Shown here: positions 8,122-17,805 of the stretch, piece by piece
How positions within the stretch are numbered: position 1 is the stretch's first letter
How the letters are laid out: each line of letters opens with the position of its first letter
From: an uncultured Sphingobacteriales bacterium
GTDB taxonomy: Bacteria; Bacteroidota; Bacteroidia; Chitinophagales; Chitinophagaceae
Assembly: GCA_937991535.1 (NCBI GenBank)
Contig: CALKHN010000054.1
Location: 1-64,000 of the forward strand
Direction of reading: 5' to 3'
Length of the DNA stretch: 64,000 bases
Notes under the pieces: generated by a model
Databases searched by the model: none
The model's input: the letters and a program-made list of their open reading frames with translations, nothing else
What the model was told of the DNA's origin: nothing
Translations under genes and position numbers: made by a program

Positions 8122-8724
8122 ATGCATAGTTTACCACCCTTTGATGAAAAGTCGCTTGTTTTATTAATAGCAAGTGGTGATCAAAAGGCGTTTGCAACAT
8201 TGTTCGATTATTATCGTAACCGAATTTATACAGTTGCGCTTGCACTTACCGAATCTGAGCAGGCAGCGGAGGAAATTGTTCAGGACGTTTTTGTGAAAGT
8301 CTGGCTGAAGCGCGGGGAATTGCACGCTGTTGAAAAAATGGGAGCGTGGCTGTTTGTGGTTGCCAGGAATATGGTTTTTTCTTACTTGCGCAGTGAAGCT
8401 GCCAAAATCCGTAGTAAGCAGCGCCATGCGGGTACCAATGTGGAATTGGCTGGTATCTGGCACGAATCGCGCGATTATGTGACAGAAAAAGAACTTCGTT
8501 TAATACTGTCTCAGGCAGTAGACCAATTGCCCTTGCAACGCAAACAGGTTTACCTTTTGAGTAAAGAAGAAGGCCTCAAACAGCAAGCTATAGCTGAGCA
8601 ACTCAAGATATCTCCCCAAACAGTAAAGAAGCATCTTCAGTTGGCCATGCGCAGTATCCGGGCCTATATTATTGCCCGCCGTGGATTCGATGTATTCCTG
8701 CTCCTTTTCTGGAATTTTTTATGA
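8122..8724 (+). CDS. ECF-type RNA polymerase sigma-70 factor (FecI-like)
   Basis: 200 aa. Region 2 covers about residues 20-90 (ALFDYYRNRIYTVAL, then AAEEIVQDVFVKVW). Region 4 covers about 130-185 with a helix-turn-helix (GLKQQAIAEQLKISPQTVKKHL). Regions 1 and 3 are absent, which defines the ECF group. It directly precedes a FecR anti-sigma gene and a SusC with an STN domain. In known FecIR-type systems, substrate entering the outer-membrane transporter releases the sigma factor through FecR to transcribe the locus. Here it is the likely activator of PUL 1 (10.1-27.3 kb). Confidence 0.93.
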   Translation: MHSLPPFDEKSLVLLIASGDQKAFATLFDYYRNRIYTVALALTESEQAAEEIVQDVFVKVWLKRGELHAVEKMGAWLFVVARNMVFSYLRSEAAKIRSKQRHAGTNVELAGIWHESRDYVTEKELRLILSQAVDQLPLQRKQVYLLSKEEGLKQQAIAEQLKISPQTVKKHLQLAMRSIRAYIIARRGFDVFLLLFWNFL

Positions 8725-8793
8725 TTTTTATTTTTGGGTTACCCCATCATCATCTTTTATACGTCTTAATAATGGCTTCCTGCCAAACAGGAA

Positions 8794-9999
8794 ATGCCAA
8801 GCATTATTATGGCAGACCCGAGATTATCTTACTTGTTTAATAAAGTAATTGAAAAGAGTGCTTCTTCAGAAGAGAAGGAAGAACTACAGGCACTCCTGCT
8901 CGATCCTGAAAATGAAAATGCTTTTAAGGCATTAATAGAAGAAGCCTTTTTGCAGGTGCGGCAAGAAGTAAAAATGAATGACAATGCGGCGGCAGAGATA
9001 TTGGAAGTGATAGGCAGTATGGACCAGGCGGCAAGCGAATCAAAGGTTATTGCGATGAATACCCGTAAAAGGAAATGGGCTGCGGTAGCCGCCGCAGCGG
9101 TCATTATTGTTGCCGCCGGTTGGTTTTTGAAGCTGCAAATTCCGGCTGAGAACAAATCATTTTCATATACTGATAACGAAAAACATAATGTAGCTGCGCC
9201 GGCACGCTCCCAGGCTGTGCTTACGCTTTCTTCCGGTAAAACGATACTGCTGGACAGCCTGGGTGAAGGTGATGTAGTTACAGATGGGGCTGTAAAGCTG
9301 GCTAAGGGTGCAGATGGCAGAATTGTTTACACAGGGCTTGATCAGAAAGAAGCCTTTAATACGATTGCTTTGCCCAGGGGAAGCCGACCGCTTCAGCTTG
9401 TTTTGTCGGATGGAACAGTAACCTGGTTGAACGCGGCATCTGCTATTACTTATCCAACAAATTTTACCGGACAGGAAAGGCGGGTTAAAATTGAAGGGGA
9501 GGCTTATTTTGAAGTAGCTCACGATAAAAACAAACCCTTTATTGTGCAAACCGGCGTTAGTCGTGTACAGGTGTTGGGTACTCATTTTAATGTGAAGGCC
9601 TATGCAGATGAATCCAGTACAGATATTACGCTGATAGAAGGAAGCGTGCGTGTAGAAAGAACAGGACAGGAAAATGCGGCTGTGTTGTTACAGCCCGGAC
9701 AGCAGGCATTGGTGGCCGAAAGTATACAATTGGTAAAAGAAGCAGATTTAAAAGCGGCAGTGGCATGGAAGAACGGGTATTTTTCTCTGAAAGGAACAGA
9801 CCTGTATTCCATCATGCGCCAGGTAGCCAGGTGGTACGATGTAGAGGTTTTTTATGAAGGGACATTTTCCGATCAAAAGTTTGTGGGTGCTTTAAGCCGC
9901 GACATCAGTTTAAATGACCTGTTGAAATCATTGGAAGAATTCGGTATTGAAGGTCGGTTGGAAAACCGGCAACTAACGCTACACATGAAGAACAAGTAA
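8794..9999 (+). CDS. FecR-type anti-sigma factor with C-terminal DUF4974-like domain
   Basis: 401 aa. A cytoplasmic N-terminal helical part (1-90) would bind the sigma factor. One membrane helix follows at about 93-111 (AAVAAAAVIIVAAGWF). The periplasmic FecR domain lies at about 188-285 (LPRGSRPLQLVLSDGTVTWL, then GEAYFEVAHD, then VLGTHFNVKAY). A DUF4974-like domain lies at about 322-398 and probably contacts the STN domain of SusC. Start is uncertain: ATG 8794 or ATG 8809. It is 69 bp downstream of the sigma gene and 123 bp upstream of susC, the standard order for this group. Confidence 0.93.
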   Translation: MPSIIMADPRLSYLFNKVIEKSASSEEKEELQALLLDPENENAFKALIEEAFLQVRQEVKMNDNAAAEILEVIGSMDQAASESKVIAMNTRKRKWAAVAAAAVIIVAAGWFLKLQIPAENKSFSYTDNEKHNVAAPARSQAVLTLSSGKTILLDSLGEGDVVTDGAVKLAKGADGRIVYTGLDQKEAFNTIALPRGSRPLQLVLSDGTVTWLNAASAITYPTNFTGQERRVKIEGEAYFEVAHDKNKPFIVQTGVSRVQVLGTHFNVKAYADESSTDITLIEGSVRVERTGQENAAVLLQPGQQALVAESIQLVKEADLKAAVAWKNGYFSLKGTDLYSIMRQVARWYDVEVFYEGTFSDQKFVGALSRDISLNDLLKSLEEFGIEGRLENRQLTLHMKNK

Positions 10000-10019
10000 A
10001 TTTTCTGATCTGAATGAAA

Positions 10020-10048
10020 ACAGGGAAGTGTTTGTACCACTCCCCTGT
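10020..10048 (+). terminator. Hairpin between fecR and susC
   Basis: ACAGGGAAGTG pairs imperfectly with CACTCCCCTGT around a short loop, with no T-tract after it. It may separate the regulator transcript from the highly expressed susC operon as an attenuator or an RNA-stability element. A full intrinsic terminator is unlikely without the T-run. Confidence 0.35.
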
Positions 10049-10122
10049 AAATAGGTCAGGTCAATCAAAACAAACGGTCAGGGAAGACTGCTTTATTTAT
10101 TAACCAAAACCTAAGCAAAGTT

Positions 10123-13100
10123 ATGCTAAATGCTCTTTGTTCCCGCACTCATATGCATTGGGGTGCAGGATTTACCCAAACGCTGCGAATTATGAGAATT
10201 ACAGCTCTTCTTTTACTCGTTGCCTGCCTGCAGGTAAGTGCAAGAGGGTTCGCCCAGAACGTTACCCTGCACTTAAAAAATGTTTCGCTTGAAACATTGT
10301 TCAGTCACATTAAGGAACAAACAGGATATTCTTTTCTTGTTGACCAGAAAGTGATGCGCAAAACAAAGCGGGTAGATTTAAATGTTAGCGATGTGCCGTT
10401 AACAGATTTACTCAATGCGTGCATCCCCACCCAGGGCTTACACTACAAAATGATCGGCAAAGTAATTGTTGTTACGCCGGGTCAGGCTTTATCAACCAAA
10501 GATTCCCTGTCAGCTCCGCTGTTGCTGGATTTGTCTGGCAGGGTATTAAATGAAAACAATGAACCGCTCCCGGGTGCCAGCGTTATGATCAAGGGTAAGG
10601 CGATCGGCACCAATACCGATGACCAGGGCTTTTTTCAACTCAAAAATGTGCTGCCGGGTGATGTATTAGTGATCAGCATGGTAGGCTATCAGTCGGTTGA
10701 AACAGCAGTAAACAACCGAACTTCTATCAGCGTGCTACTGAAGCCTGCGGAAAAGGGGTTGGACGAAGTGGTAGTGGTGGGATACGGCACACAGAAAAAG
10801 GTAAACCTGACCGGTGCGGTAGAAACGATAGATGTGGATGATATGGCTACAAGACCGCTTAGTAATGCCAGTATAGCCTTGCAGGGGAGGGTGGCAGGAG
10901 CGTTTATTTCGCAGAACTCGGGGCAACCCGGTAATGACAACGCGAAAATTTTGATAAGAGGTGTTGGCACTTTTAATAATACATCACCACTCATTATAAT
11001 AGACGGGATGGAAGGCAGTTTAAATGATGTGAACCCCAAAGATATTGCCTCTATCTCCGTACTGAAGGATGCAGCTTCTTCGGCTATTTACGGTAACCGC
11101 GCATCTAATGGCGTAATACTGATCACTACCAAACGCGGGCGGCAGGATAGGATGAATGTAGAATATGTGGGTTATTATGGTGTGCAGCAGGTAACCTCAA
11201 TGCCTGAAGTCTTGAAGGGGCTGGATTATCTTGAACTCAGTGCCAAAGCCTATTACAATATCAATGGCAGAAACCCCGCATGGTATACGGATGAATACAT
11301 GGATAACTTCCGCAATAATGTAGACCCGGTAGTGTATCCGCTGGATTTCGATTGGGGCGATTTCCTGTTACGCCCAGCCCGTATGCATGATCACTATGTA
11401 TCTGTTTCAGGCGGATCAAAAGCTTTTCAATATTCCGCGTCGGTAGGCTACCTCGACCAGGATGGAGTTGCTATTGGCAACAACAGTAAAAAACTGACTT
11501 TCCGCTCAAATCTGAATGCTCATTTTCTTAAAGATAAGTTGAATATCAGTATTATGGCATCGGGGCATGAGCAAACCACAGATGATCTGGTGGATGGGAT
11601 GACGACTGCATTCTATTTTGCATACGTAGCGCCGCCCACTGTAAGAATGGTAATACCGGGTGTTGGTTATAGCAATTATGCTTACAGCTACGGAGCAAAA
11701 GATGCAAGCGGTATGAACCGGATCAAACAAGGTCCGCTCAATCTCAGGGGCGTTGTTACACTCAACCCCGTAAAAGGGCTTGAGATGACTGCCTCTTACG
11801 GCATTTATAAAAACAACTGGCAGCAAAAGATTTTCCGTCCAACGGTTCAACTGGCTTCATTAAATCCTGACGGAACGATCACTACGCCTACGCCTGCGGT
11901 GTCCTCTCTTTCCTACAGCAGTTCTGAGTCGTTGTTGACGGTTTTTAATGCGTATGCAAATTATGCTATCAGCCTTGCAAAAAAACATAACCTCTCCGCC
12001 ATGGTAGGTATAGAAGCAAGGCAGTCAGATAACCAGGGCTATTCCATTTCACGATCTAACCTGTCTGTAAATATTCCGCAATTTGGCTTTGGCGATCCGG
12101 TTACTCAACGCAACAACAGCAGTGCATCAGGGCTATCATGGTATTCGCAGTTTGGTAGAATCAATTATAATTATAACGGTCGTTACCTGTTAGAAGCCAA
12201 TCTTCGCCATGATGGAAGTTCCAGGTTCCTGGACAAATGGGGATCTTTCCCCTCGGTATCTGCAGGATGGCGACTGTCGGAGGAGAATTTTCTTCGAGAC
12301 AATATAAAATGGTTGTCTGACCTTAAAATCAGGGCTTCCTGGGGAAGATTGGGCAATGAAAGTATAGGTCAGTCCTACGCTGCTTCTGACGAACTCAGCC
12401 TTAACCTGCTTTATAATTTCAACAACACATTATACCCCGCAGGTGCGGTTACCAAACTCGCTAACCGCCGTACCTCATGGGAGACTTCAGAGATGACCAA
12501 TATAGGAATCGACTTCAGTGTATTAGATAGAAAATTGTCAGGTACGGCTGATTATTTTATTAAAGAAACGTATGATATCCTGATGCAGATCCCTGTATCC
12601 AGTACATTGGGCATTACCACCACACCTTACCAAAACGCGGGTAAAATGAAAAATCATGGTATCGAAATGTCTGTGAGATATACTGACCGCATCGGTAAGG
12701 TAGGTATTGGCGTTAGTGCAATGGCGTCGCATGTAGTTAACAGGATCACAGATCTTGCCGGCAGAAGTCCCATTATTATGGGAAGCATGATCTGGGAAGA
12801 AGGCAGTTCATTCAACTCCTTTTTTGCCTACGAAACAGAAGGGATATATCAATCGCAGGACGAAATTGACAAACACTTGCTGCTGGCAAATAAAGATGGC
12901 AATGCTACTAATCCATATGTAGGGCTGGTACCTGCGCCGGGAGATATCCGGTTTAGGGATCAGTTAACCGTGGATGCCGATCATGATGGTATTCCTGAAT
13001 CCAGGGATGGTATCATCAACGAAGATGATAAAGTGATCATCGGCAGGTCTTATCCTGACTGGACATTTTCGTCTACCATATCTGCCGATTGGAAAGGCTT

Positions 13101-13545
13101 CGATGTATCGCTTTTCTTCCAGGGTGTATATGGCGTTAACTCGTTAAACCAGGGTTACCTTACTTCACCTTTTCATGGCGGCTCAGCCAATACGGGTGCG
13201 TGGTATAAAGATGCCTGGACAGAAGAAAGACCGAGCAAAACTATACAGCGTGTTTATTCAGATCCTTCCCGGTACGACATCATCTCAGCCTATTACCTGG
13301 AAGATGCTTCTTATATCCGGTTGAAAAACCTGGAATTGGGTTACAACATATCTGATAACCTGATCAGGAGGGTTGGGTTGAATCCTTCCAACACAAGGCT
13401 CCGGATTTTTGCCAATGTTCAGAACGCGCTTACCTGGACTAAAATGCGTTTTGGATTTGATCCGGAAAAACCTTCTACAACGGTTAACTCACTGCAATAC
13501 CCCCAGGTGCGGATTTACTCTTGCGGTGTGAATGTTAAATTTTAA
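10123..13545 (+). CDS. SusC/RagA TonB-dependent outer-membrane transporter with STN domain
   Basis: 1140 aa. A signal peptide lies within 1-45 (MRITALLLLVACLQVSA). An STN domain is at about 54-106 (NVSLETLFSHIKEQTGYSF). A carboxypeptidase-regulatory-like domain is at 135-210 (GRVLNENNEPLPGASV). The TonB box region is near 212 (LDEVVVVGYGTQKK). A plug to about 340 and a 22-strand barrel to the C-terminal Phe (VNVKF) follow. SusC imports oligosaccharides with SusD as the lid. The STN domain marks it as signalling through the adjacent FecR/sigma pair; the second SusC here (43559) lacks one. A 14-bp gap to susD supports one operon. Confidence 0.95.
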   Translation: MLNALCSRTHMHWGAGFTQTLRIMRITALLLLVACLQVSARGFAQNVTLHLKNVSLETLFSHIKEQTGYSFLVDQKVMRKTKRVDLNVSDVPLTDLLNACIPTQGLHYKMIGKVIVVTPGQALSTKDSLSAPLLLDLSGRVLNENNEPLPGASVMIKGKAIGTNTDDQGFFQLKNVLPGDVLVISMVGYQSVETAVNNRTSISVLLKPAEKGLDEVVVVGYGTQKKVNLTGAVETIDVDDMATRPLSNASIALQGRVAGAFISQNSGQPGNDNAKILIRGVGTFNNTSPLIIIDGMEGSLNDVNPKDIASISVLKDAASSAIYGNRASNGVILITTKRGRQDRMNVEYVGYYGVQQVTSMPEVLKGLDYLELSAKAYYNINGRNPAWYTDEYMDNFRNNVDPVVYPLDFDWGDFLLRPARMHDHYVSVSGGSKAFQYSASVGYLDQDGVAIGNNSKKLTFRSNLNAHFLKDKLNISIMASGHEQTTDDLVDGMTTAFYFAYVAPPTVRMVIPGVGYSNYAYSYGAKDASGMNRIKQGPLNLRGVVTLNPVKGLEMTASYGIYKNNWQQKIFRPTVQLASLNPDGTITTPTPAVSSLSYSSSESLLTVFNAYANYAISLAKKHNLSAMVGIEARQSDNQGYSISRSNLSVNIPQFGFGDPVTQRNNSSASGLSWYSQFGRINYNYNGRYLLEANLRHDGSSRFLDKWGSFPSVSAGWRLSEENFLRDNIKWLSDLKIRASWGRLGNESIGQSYAASDELSLNLLYNFNNTLYPAGAVTKLANRRTSWETSEMTNIGIDFSVLDRKLSGTADYFIKETYDILMQIPVSSTLGITTTPYQNAGKMKNHGIEMSVRYTDRIGKVGIGVSAMASHVVNRITDLAGRSPIIMGSMIWEEGSSFNSFFAYETEGIYQSQDEIDKHLLLANKDGNATNPYVGLVPAPGDIRFRDQLTVDADHDGIPESRDGIINEDDKVIIGRSYPDWTFSSTISADWKGFDVSLFFQGVYGVNSLNQGYLTSPFHGGSANTGAWYKDAWTEERPSKTIQRVYSDPSRYDIISAYYLEDASYIRLKNLELGYNISDNLIRRVGLNPSNTRLRIFANVQNALTWTKMRFGFDPEKPSTTVNSLQYPQVRIYSCGVNVKF

Positions 13546-13559
13546 AGCTATTCATTATT

Positions 13560-15179
13560 ATGAAATACAAATTTCATTATATCATATTATTACTGGTATC
13601 TGTCTGCTTTTCGTGTAGCAAAAGTTTTCTTGACGAAAAGCCCCAGGACTTCATCTCTCCTGATAACTATCTCACCAATGAGGCACAATCTAAAATACTG
13701 CTGAGTGGTGTGTACGCCAGTCTTGACTTTATAGGTACCAGCAATGAAAACCAAAAAATGTTTCCGCTGCAATTGGAAACCATCACGGATGACGTATATG
13801 ATTCACAGCCCTGGCACAACACCACCGAGTGGGCGCGTGGACAGGGCAATAGTAACAGTCCCTGGGCGAGATGGAAATGGGACCTGGATTTCCAGGGCAT
13901 CTCACGTGCAAATGTTTTCATCGATGGAATGGCGAAAGCAAGTTTTGCGTCTCCTGATAAAAACAGGTATATAGCTGAAGCAAAATTTCTGCGTGCCTGG
14001 TTTTATCACGATCTGGCTACCTACTATGGTGGTGTGCCGCTCATTCTTTTGCCTGGCGACCTGAGCAATAGTTTTCCTTCTCGAAACAGCAAGGAAGAAA
14101 TTATTGCACAAGTGCTCAAAGATTTGGATGAAGGCATCCCGGATTTGCCAACCCAGTACACCGCAGATGAAGATCGTGGTCGCATTACCAAAGGGGCGGC
14201 TATGGGGTTGAAAGCAAGGGTGCTTTTATACAATGAAAAATGGGCGGAGGCAGCAGCAGCGGCTAAGGGCGTGATGGACCTAAAAGTATATAACCTGTTT
14301 CCTGATTACCATGGTTTGTTCCTGGAACAAAATGAAGCGGGTGCCCGGCAGGAAATCATGTTGCAGGTGCACTACACTCCGGATATTATGCCTTCTTTCA
14401 TTTATTACCCTATCGGCGTCTATCCTGCGTTCGCGCCCACATTGCAGTTTGTGAATTCCTACTACATGCAAAATGGTTTGCCTATTACAGATCCCCAGTC
14501 TGGCTTCGATCCTGCCAATCCATACATGAACAGGGATCCCCGGTTGAACGCTTCGGTTTTCTATCCCGGCTCCCGGTATCTCAACTATATTATTGGTGCG
14601 CCGGATCCATCGGTGTCTACCGATTCTATCACGATACCTTCCTGGTTGCTGAACGAAAGCGGGTTCAGGGCCAAGAAAAATTTTGACGGCACTTTACGAA
14701 ATATTGAAAAGGAAGGACACAATAAATATTATATGCGCTACGGCGAAATGCTGCTTACGTATGCAGAAGCCATTAATGAATCGGAAGGACCTCAAAATGC
14801 CTACGAAGCAATCGACCAACTGCGTAGAAGAGCGGGCATGAAGACTTTGTCGGAAGCAATGCCGGCGTTGTCCAAAGAACAAATGCGCACGGTGATCAGG
14901 AATGAAAGAAGGGTAGAGCTGGCTTTTGAGGGTGTAAGATGGGCCGATATCCGCCGCTGGAAAATTGCAGAGCAGGTAATGGTAGATGCTTTGGGCTACG
15001 ATAATACAAAATTGAAAACTTACCCTGGCGATGGATTGGGTACATCTCCCGATTGGCAGTATGAAGCGATGGTGATAGACAAAAGAACATTCAATGCAGG
15101 CAGGGACTACCTCTGGCCAATACCTCAAAGTGAGATCAATGCCAACAAAAACATGGTGCAGAACCCGGGATATAACTAG
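13560..15179 (+). CDS. SusD/RagB family nutrient-binding outer-membrane lipoprotein
   Basis: 539 aa. Lipoprotein signal with Cys at about residue 19 (VCFSC). The SusD fold shows as TPR-like helices in the N-terminal half (AKFLRAWFYHDLATYYGGVPL) and the conserved C-terminal signature RNERRVELAFEGVRWADIRRW followed by LWPIPQSEINANKNMVQNPGYN. It forms the hinged lid over SusC and captures glycan at the cell surface. Immediately downstream of its SusC partner. Confidence 0.95.
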   Translation: MKYKFHYIILLLVSVCFSCSKSFLDEKPQDFISPDNYLTNEAQSKILLSGVYASLDFIGTSNENQKMFPLQLETITDDVYDSQPWHNTTEWARGQGNSNSPWARWKWDLDFQGISRANVFIDGMAKASFASPDKNRYIAEAKFLRAWFYHDLATYYGGVPLILLPGDLSNSFPSRNSKEEIIAQVLKDLDEGIPDLPTQYTADEDRGRITKGAAMGLKARVLLYNEKWAEAAAAAKGVMDLKVYNLFPDYHGLFLEQNEAGARQEIMLQVHYTPDIMPSFIYYPIGVYPAFAPTLQFVNSYYMQNGLPITDPQSGFDPANPYMNRDPRLNASVFYPGSRYLNYIIGAPDPSVSTDSITIPSWLLNESGFRAKKNFDGTLRNIEKEGHNKYYMRYGEMLLTYAEAINESEGPQNAYEAIDQLRRRAGMKTLSEAMPALSKEQMRTVIRNERRVELAFEGVRWADIRRWKIAEQVMVDALGYDNTKLKTYPGDGLGTSPDWQYEAMVIDKRTFNAGRDYLWPIPQSEINANKNMVQNPGYN

Positions 15180-15251
15180 CGCATACCCGGTTACGTAATG
15201 AAATCAAACTCCGTTGTTTTATCATACGGACGAGACCAAAGTTTATAAACA

Positions 15252-16406
15252 ATGTATACAATGAAAAGATTACAATATTTTATCCTGGCAGCCCTGTTGC
15301 CTTGCATGTTTATCGCCTGCAAAAAACAGGTTGAGCTGCCACAGTTATCAAAAGCAACGTTGAAAGGTGTGGGACCAACGTTTGCGGATTTACAGGGGCG
15401 TATTTATGTTGATGGCAGTTCGCCGATTATTCAGCGGGGAGCCTGTTGGGAATTAAAAACTATCGCCGGCGATTCCAAAGAGGTTCAGTTCCCCACACTG
15501 GAAGATGATACATTACATGTAGAAGGTGGTACCGGTTTTATCGCCCTGCGCATTGTGCACCTGCAACCGGATACAGCATATTTTGCCCGATTTTTTGCCG
15601 TTAATGGGGATGGTGTACAGTATAGTTATCCCGTACTGGTACGTACCCCCGCACTTCCTGCAGGGGCAGTTTTTGTGGAAGGATTTCTTGATGGAACAGG
15701 GGATGGTTTTAGCATGGGCAGTTATACCGGCGCGACGGATGAAGCACCTGTGCATACCGTTGTGTTGCCGAACCATTTTATCGGAGAAAAAGAAATTACG
15801 AATACGGATTACTGCCGCTTCTTAAACGCGCTGGACAGTGCCGGGCAAATATCAATGGATGGAACCGTTGGCAGCCTGAAGTATATAGACATGGAAGATG
15901 AAGATGTGCAAATTGTATATAACGGCGATAAGTTTATTGCCAAATCAGGTTTTGAACAACATCCCGCGGTAGAAGTTTCCTGGTATGGCGCCAAAGCCTA
16001 TTGCAACTGGTATGGCTTGCGGTTGCCCACCGAAGCCAGTTGGGAGTTCGCCGCTCGTGGCGGGCTGATCAGTAACCAGTTTATGTATGCGGGAAGTGAT
16101 GTGCCCACCGAGGTTGGGTGGTTCAGCGATAATGCCGGCGGAGAAACGCATGTAGTGGGCGGCCTGGCAGCAAACGAACTTGGCATCTATGATATGAATG
16201 GAAATGTTTGGGAGTGGTGTGAAGACTGGTATGCGGGGGATTATTATGCGGGTAACTTTACTACCGACCCTACGGGCCCTTCTGCTGGAACCACAAAAGT
16301 ATTACGTGGCGGATCATTTATGGAAACTGCTGTTACCACCACTGCCCGGTTCGCACTTACGCCTGAAGCAACCGAAGCCCATGTTGGTTTTCGTGTGCGC
16401 TATTGA
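15252..16406 (+). CDS. SUMF1-like (C-type-lectin fold) surface lipoprotein
   Basis: 384 aa. Lipobox MFIAC; the better start is ATG 15261 (MKRLQYF). A fibronectin/Ig-like domain occupies about 35-135. A SUMF1/formylglycine-generating-enzyme-like domain follows from about 150 to the end: SMGSYTGATDEAPVHTV, AVEVSWYGAKAYCNWYGLRL, PTEASWEFAARGG, NGNVWEWCEDWY, LRGGSF, VGFRVRY. The segment that carries the two catalytic Cys in true formylglycine-generating enzymes (after RGGS) has none here, and no sulfatase gene is in the window. A glycan-binding or structural role at the surface, like SusE/SusF, is therefore more likely than sulfatase activation. In the susCD operon. Confidence 0.85.
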   Translation: MYTMKRLQYFILAALLPCMFIACKKQVELPQLSKATLKGVGPTFADLQGRIYVDGSSPIIQRGACWELKTIAGDSKEVQFPTLEDDTLHVEGGTGFIALRIVHLQPDTAYFARFFAVNGDGVQYSYPVLVRTPALPAGAVFVEGFLDGTGDGFSMGSYTGATDEAPVHTVVLPNHFIGEKEITNTDYCRFLNALDSAGQISMDGTVGSLKYIDMEDEDVQIVYNGDKFIAKSGFEQHPAVEVSWYGAKAYCNWYGLRLPTEASWEFAARGGLISNQFMYAGSDVPTEVGWFSDNAGGETHVVGGLAANELGIYDMNGNVWEWCEDWYAGDYYAGNFTTDPTGPSAGTTKVLRGGSFMETAVTTTARFALTPEATEAHVGFRVRY

Positions 16407-16447
16407 GTTAAATTGAAATTATCTGATTACAAATTATTTCAACGGTT

Positions 16448-17761
16448 ATGAAAAAAATAGTTTTACTGCTATTGTCCGTCATGTTGTTGGCGGGCTGCAC
16501 AAAGAAAACAGATCTCAATCCCGTGGTCACACCTGCCGTGGTTACAAAATACCCCATCAATGTAACCTCTACAAGCGCTGAACTGGTGGGTGATTCTCCT
16601 AGTGGGGGCGGGAATATCCTTTCACGCGGTTTTTTATGGATGTATAAAACCGATGCGGTAACAGATCCAGACGGGGATGTTAGTATGTCAATTGCCGACA
16701 GCATCATTATTAAACAGGGTACGAAGGTGGAGTCGGATGTGAAGGGCGATTTTTTGAAAGAGATCACCGGTTTGACAGGCGACACTGTTTTACTGGTGAA
16801 AGCTTATGCTACAAACGAAAAGGGCATAACTTACGGTGAAACCGTTTCATTCCGTACTTCCAAAATGGTTGCCCCCACCGTTATTATCAGCCAGGACTAT
16901 GAAAATTTTGGAGATTCGGCGGTAATGGCTTCCGCTGAAGTGACCGCAGTGGGTGGCGAAAAAGTTACAGAGCGTGGATTGATCTGGGGACGGGATGAAA
17001 ATCCTGCATTTAACAGCAACAAAATGACACTCGGCGCCGGGCAAGGCAAGTTCTCTTTTAAAATACCCGATCTTGAACTGTTTGTAAAATATTATGTGCA
17101 TGCCTATGCCGTGAGTGCGTTGGGCACTTCCTATAGTGAGCCGCTTATAGTATTATTTATTCCGCCAACATTTACAGATGCAAGAGACGGTGAAGTGTAT
17201 ACGGTGAAACAATATGGCGGGGTTATCTGGATGACACAAAACTTCAGGCACCTGCCCGATATTGGTAATGCCGCCGGTATTTGGGTGCAGGAGTATACGG
17301 GCAGCAGTGTTGCAGAAGCAAAAGCCACTGCGGAGTATAAAACTTATGGCGCGCTGTACAATCTTCAACAGGCTATCGACCTGGCACCCGAAGGATGGCA
17401 CCTGGCTACGGATGAAGAATGGAAAAAGCTGGAGATCATTTCATCAAATGGTTCGCTTACCGTGGAAGGCGCTAATGCCTTCGAATGGCGCCCTGCCAAT
17501 GCACGTAGGCTGAAAGCATGGGACGGAGCGACCAATGATCTGCAGTTTAACCTGCTGCCGGGCGGTAAACAATGGTGTGGCGGCGCCTTCCAGGAACTGG
17601 GTGTTTGGTCGCATTACTGGGCTGCCAAAGTGGGACATCCGTACGATTCTTTTTTCAGGCGAATGCTGGCAGGATGGGACAACGGAATCTTCCGGCAGGA
17701 TTCTAACGTAGACGGATACCCGACTTGTGTAGGTATGTCTGCCCGTTATGTAAAGGACTAG
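16448..17761 (+). CDS. FISUMP-domain surface lipoprotein
   Basis: 437 aa. Lipobox LLAGC at residue ~20. Two Ig/fibronectin-like repeats follow, each with TSAEL or SAEV then RGxxW (about 30-140 and 140-235). A C-terminal FISUMP domain (Fibrobacter succinogenes major paralogous domain) covers about 240-435: VYTVKQYGGVIWMTQNFRHL, YGALYNLQQAI, GWHLATDEEWKKLE, NLLPGG. FISUMP is distantly related to the C-type-lectin fold of the preceding SUMF1-like protein. With its neighbour it sits where susE/susF-type surface glycan-binding proteins normally lie, so I infer glycan binding. Enzymatic activity is not expected. Confidence 0.85.
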   Translation: MKKIVLLLLSVMLLAGCTKKTDLNPVVTPAVVTKYPINVTSTSAELVGDSPSGGGNILSRGFLWMYKTDAVTDPDGDVSMSIADSIIIKQGTKVESDVKGDFLKEITGLTGDTVLLVKAYATNEKGITYGETVSFRTSKMVAPTVIISQDYENFGDSAVMASAEVTAVGGEKVTERGLIWGRDENPAFNSNKMTLGAGQGKFSFKIPDLELFVKYYVHAYAVSALGTSYSEPLIVLFIPPTFTDARDGEVYTVKQYGGVIWMTQNFRHLPDIGNAAGIWVQEYTGSSVAEAKATAEYKTYGALYNLQQAIDLAPEGWHLATDEEWKKLEIISSNGSLTVEGANAFEWRPANARRLKAWDGATNDLQFNLLPGGKQWCGGAFQELGVWSHYWAAKVGHPYDSFFRRMLAGWDNGIFRQDSNVDGYPTCVGMSARYVKD

Positions 17762-17805
17762 TATTTACCTGTTTAGTTTCATTCAGTTATTAATTCATTT
17801 ATCCC

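Noticed and set aside
8122..9999. Sigma/FecR pair as regulators of PUL 2
   Set aside because: The PUL 2 SusC has no STN domain to contact FecR, whereas the adjacent PUL 1 SusC does.
15252..16406. Formylglycine-generating enzyme (sulfatase activator)
   Set aside because: The SUMF1-like fold is present but the catalytic Cys pair is not seen where expected and no sulfatase is nearby.
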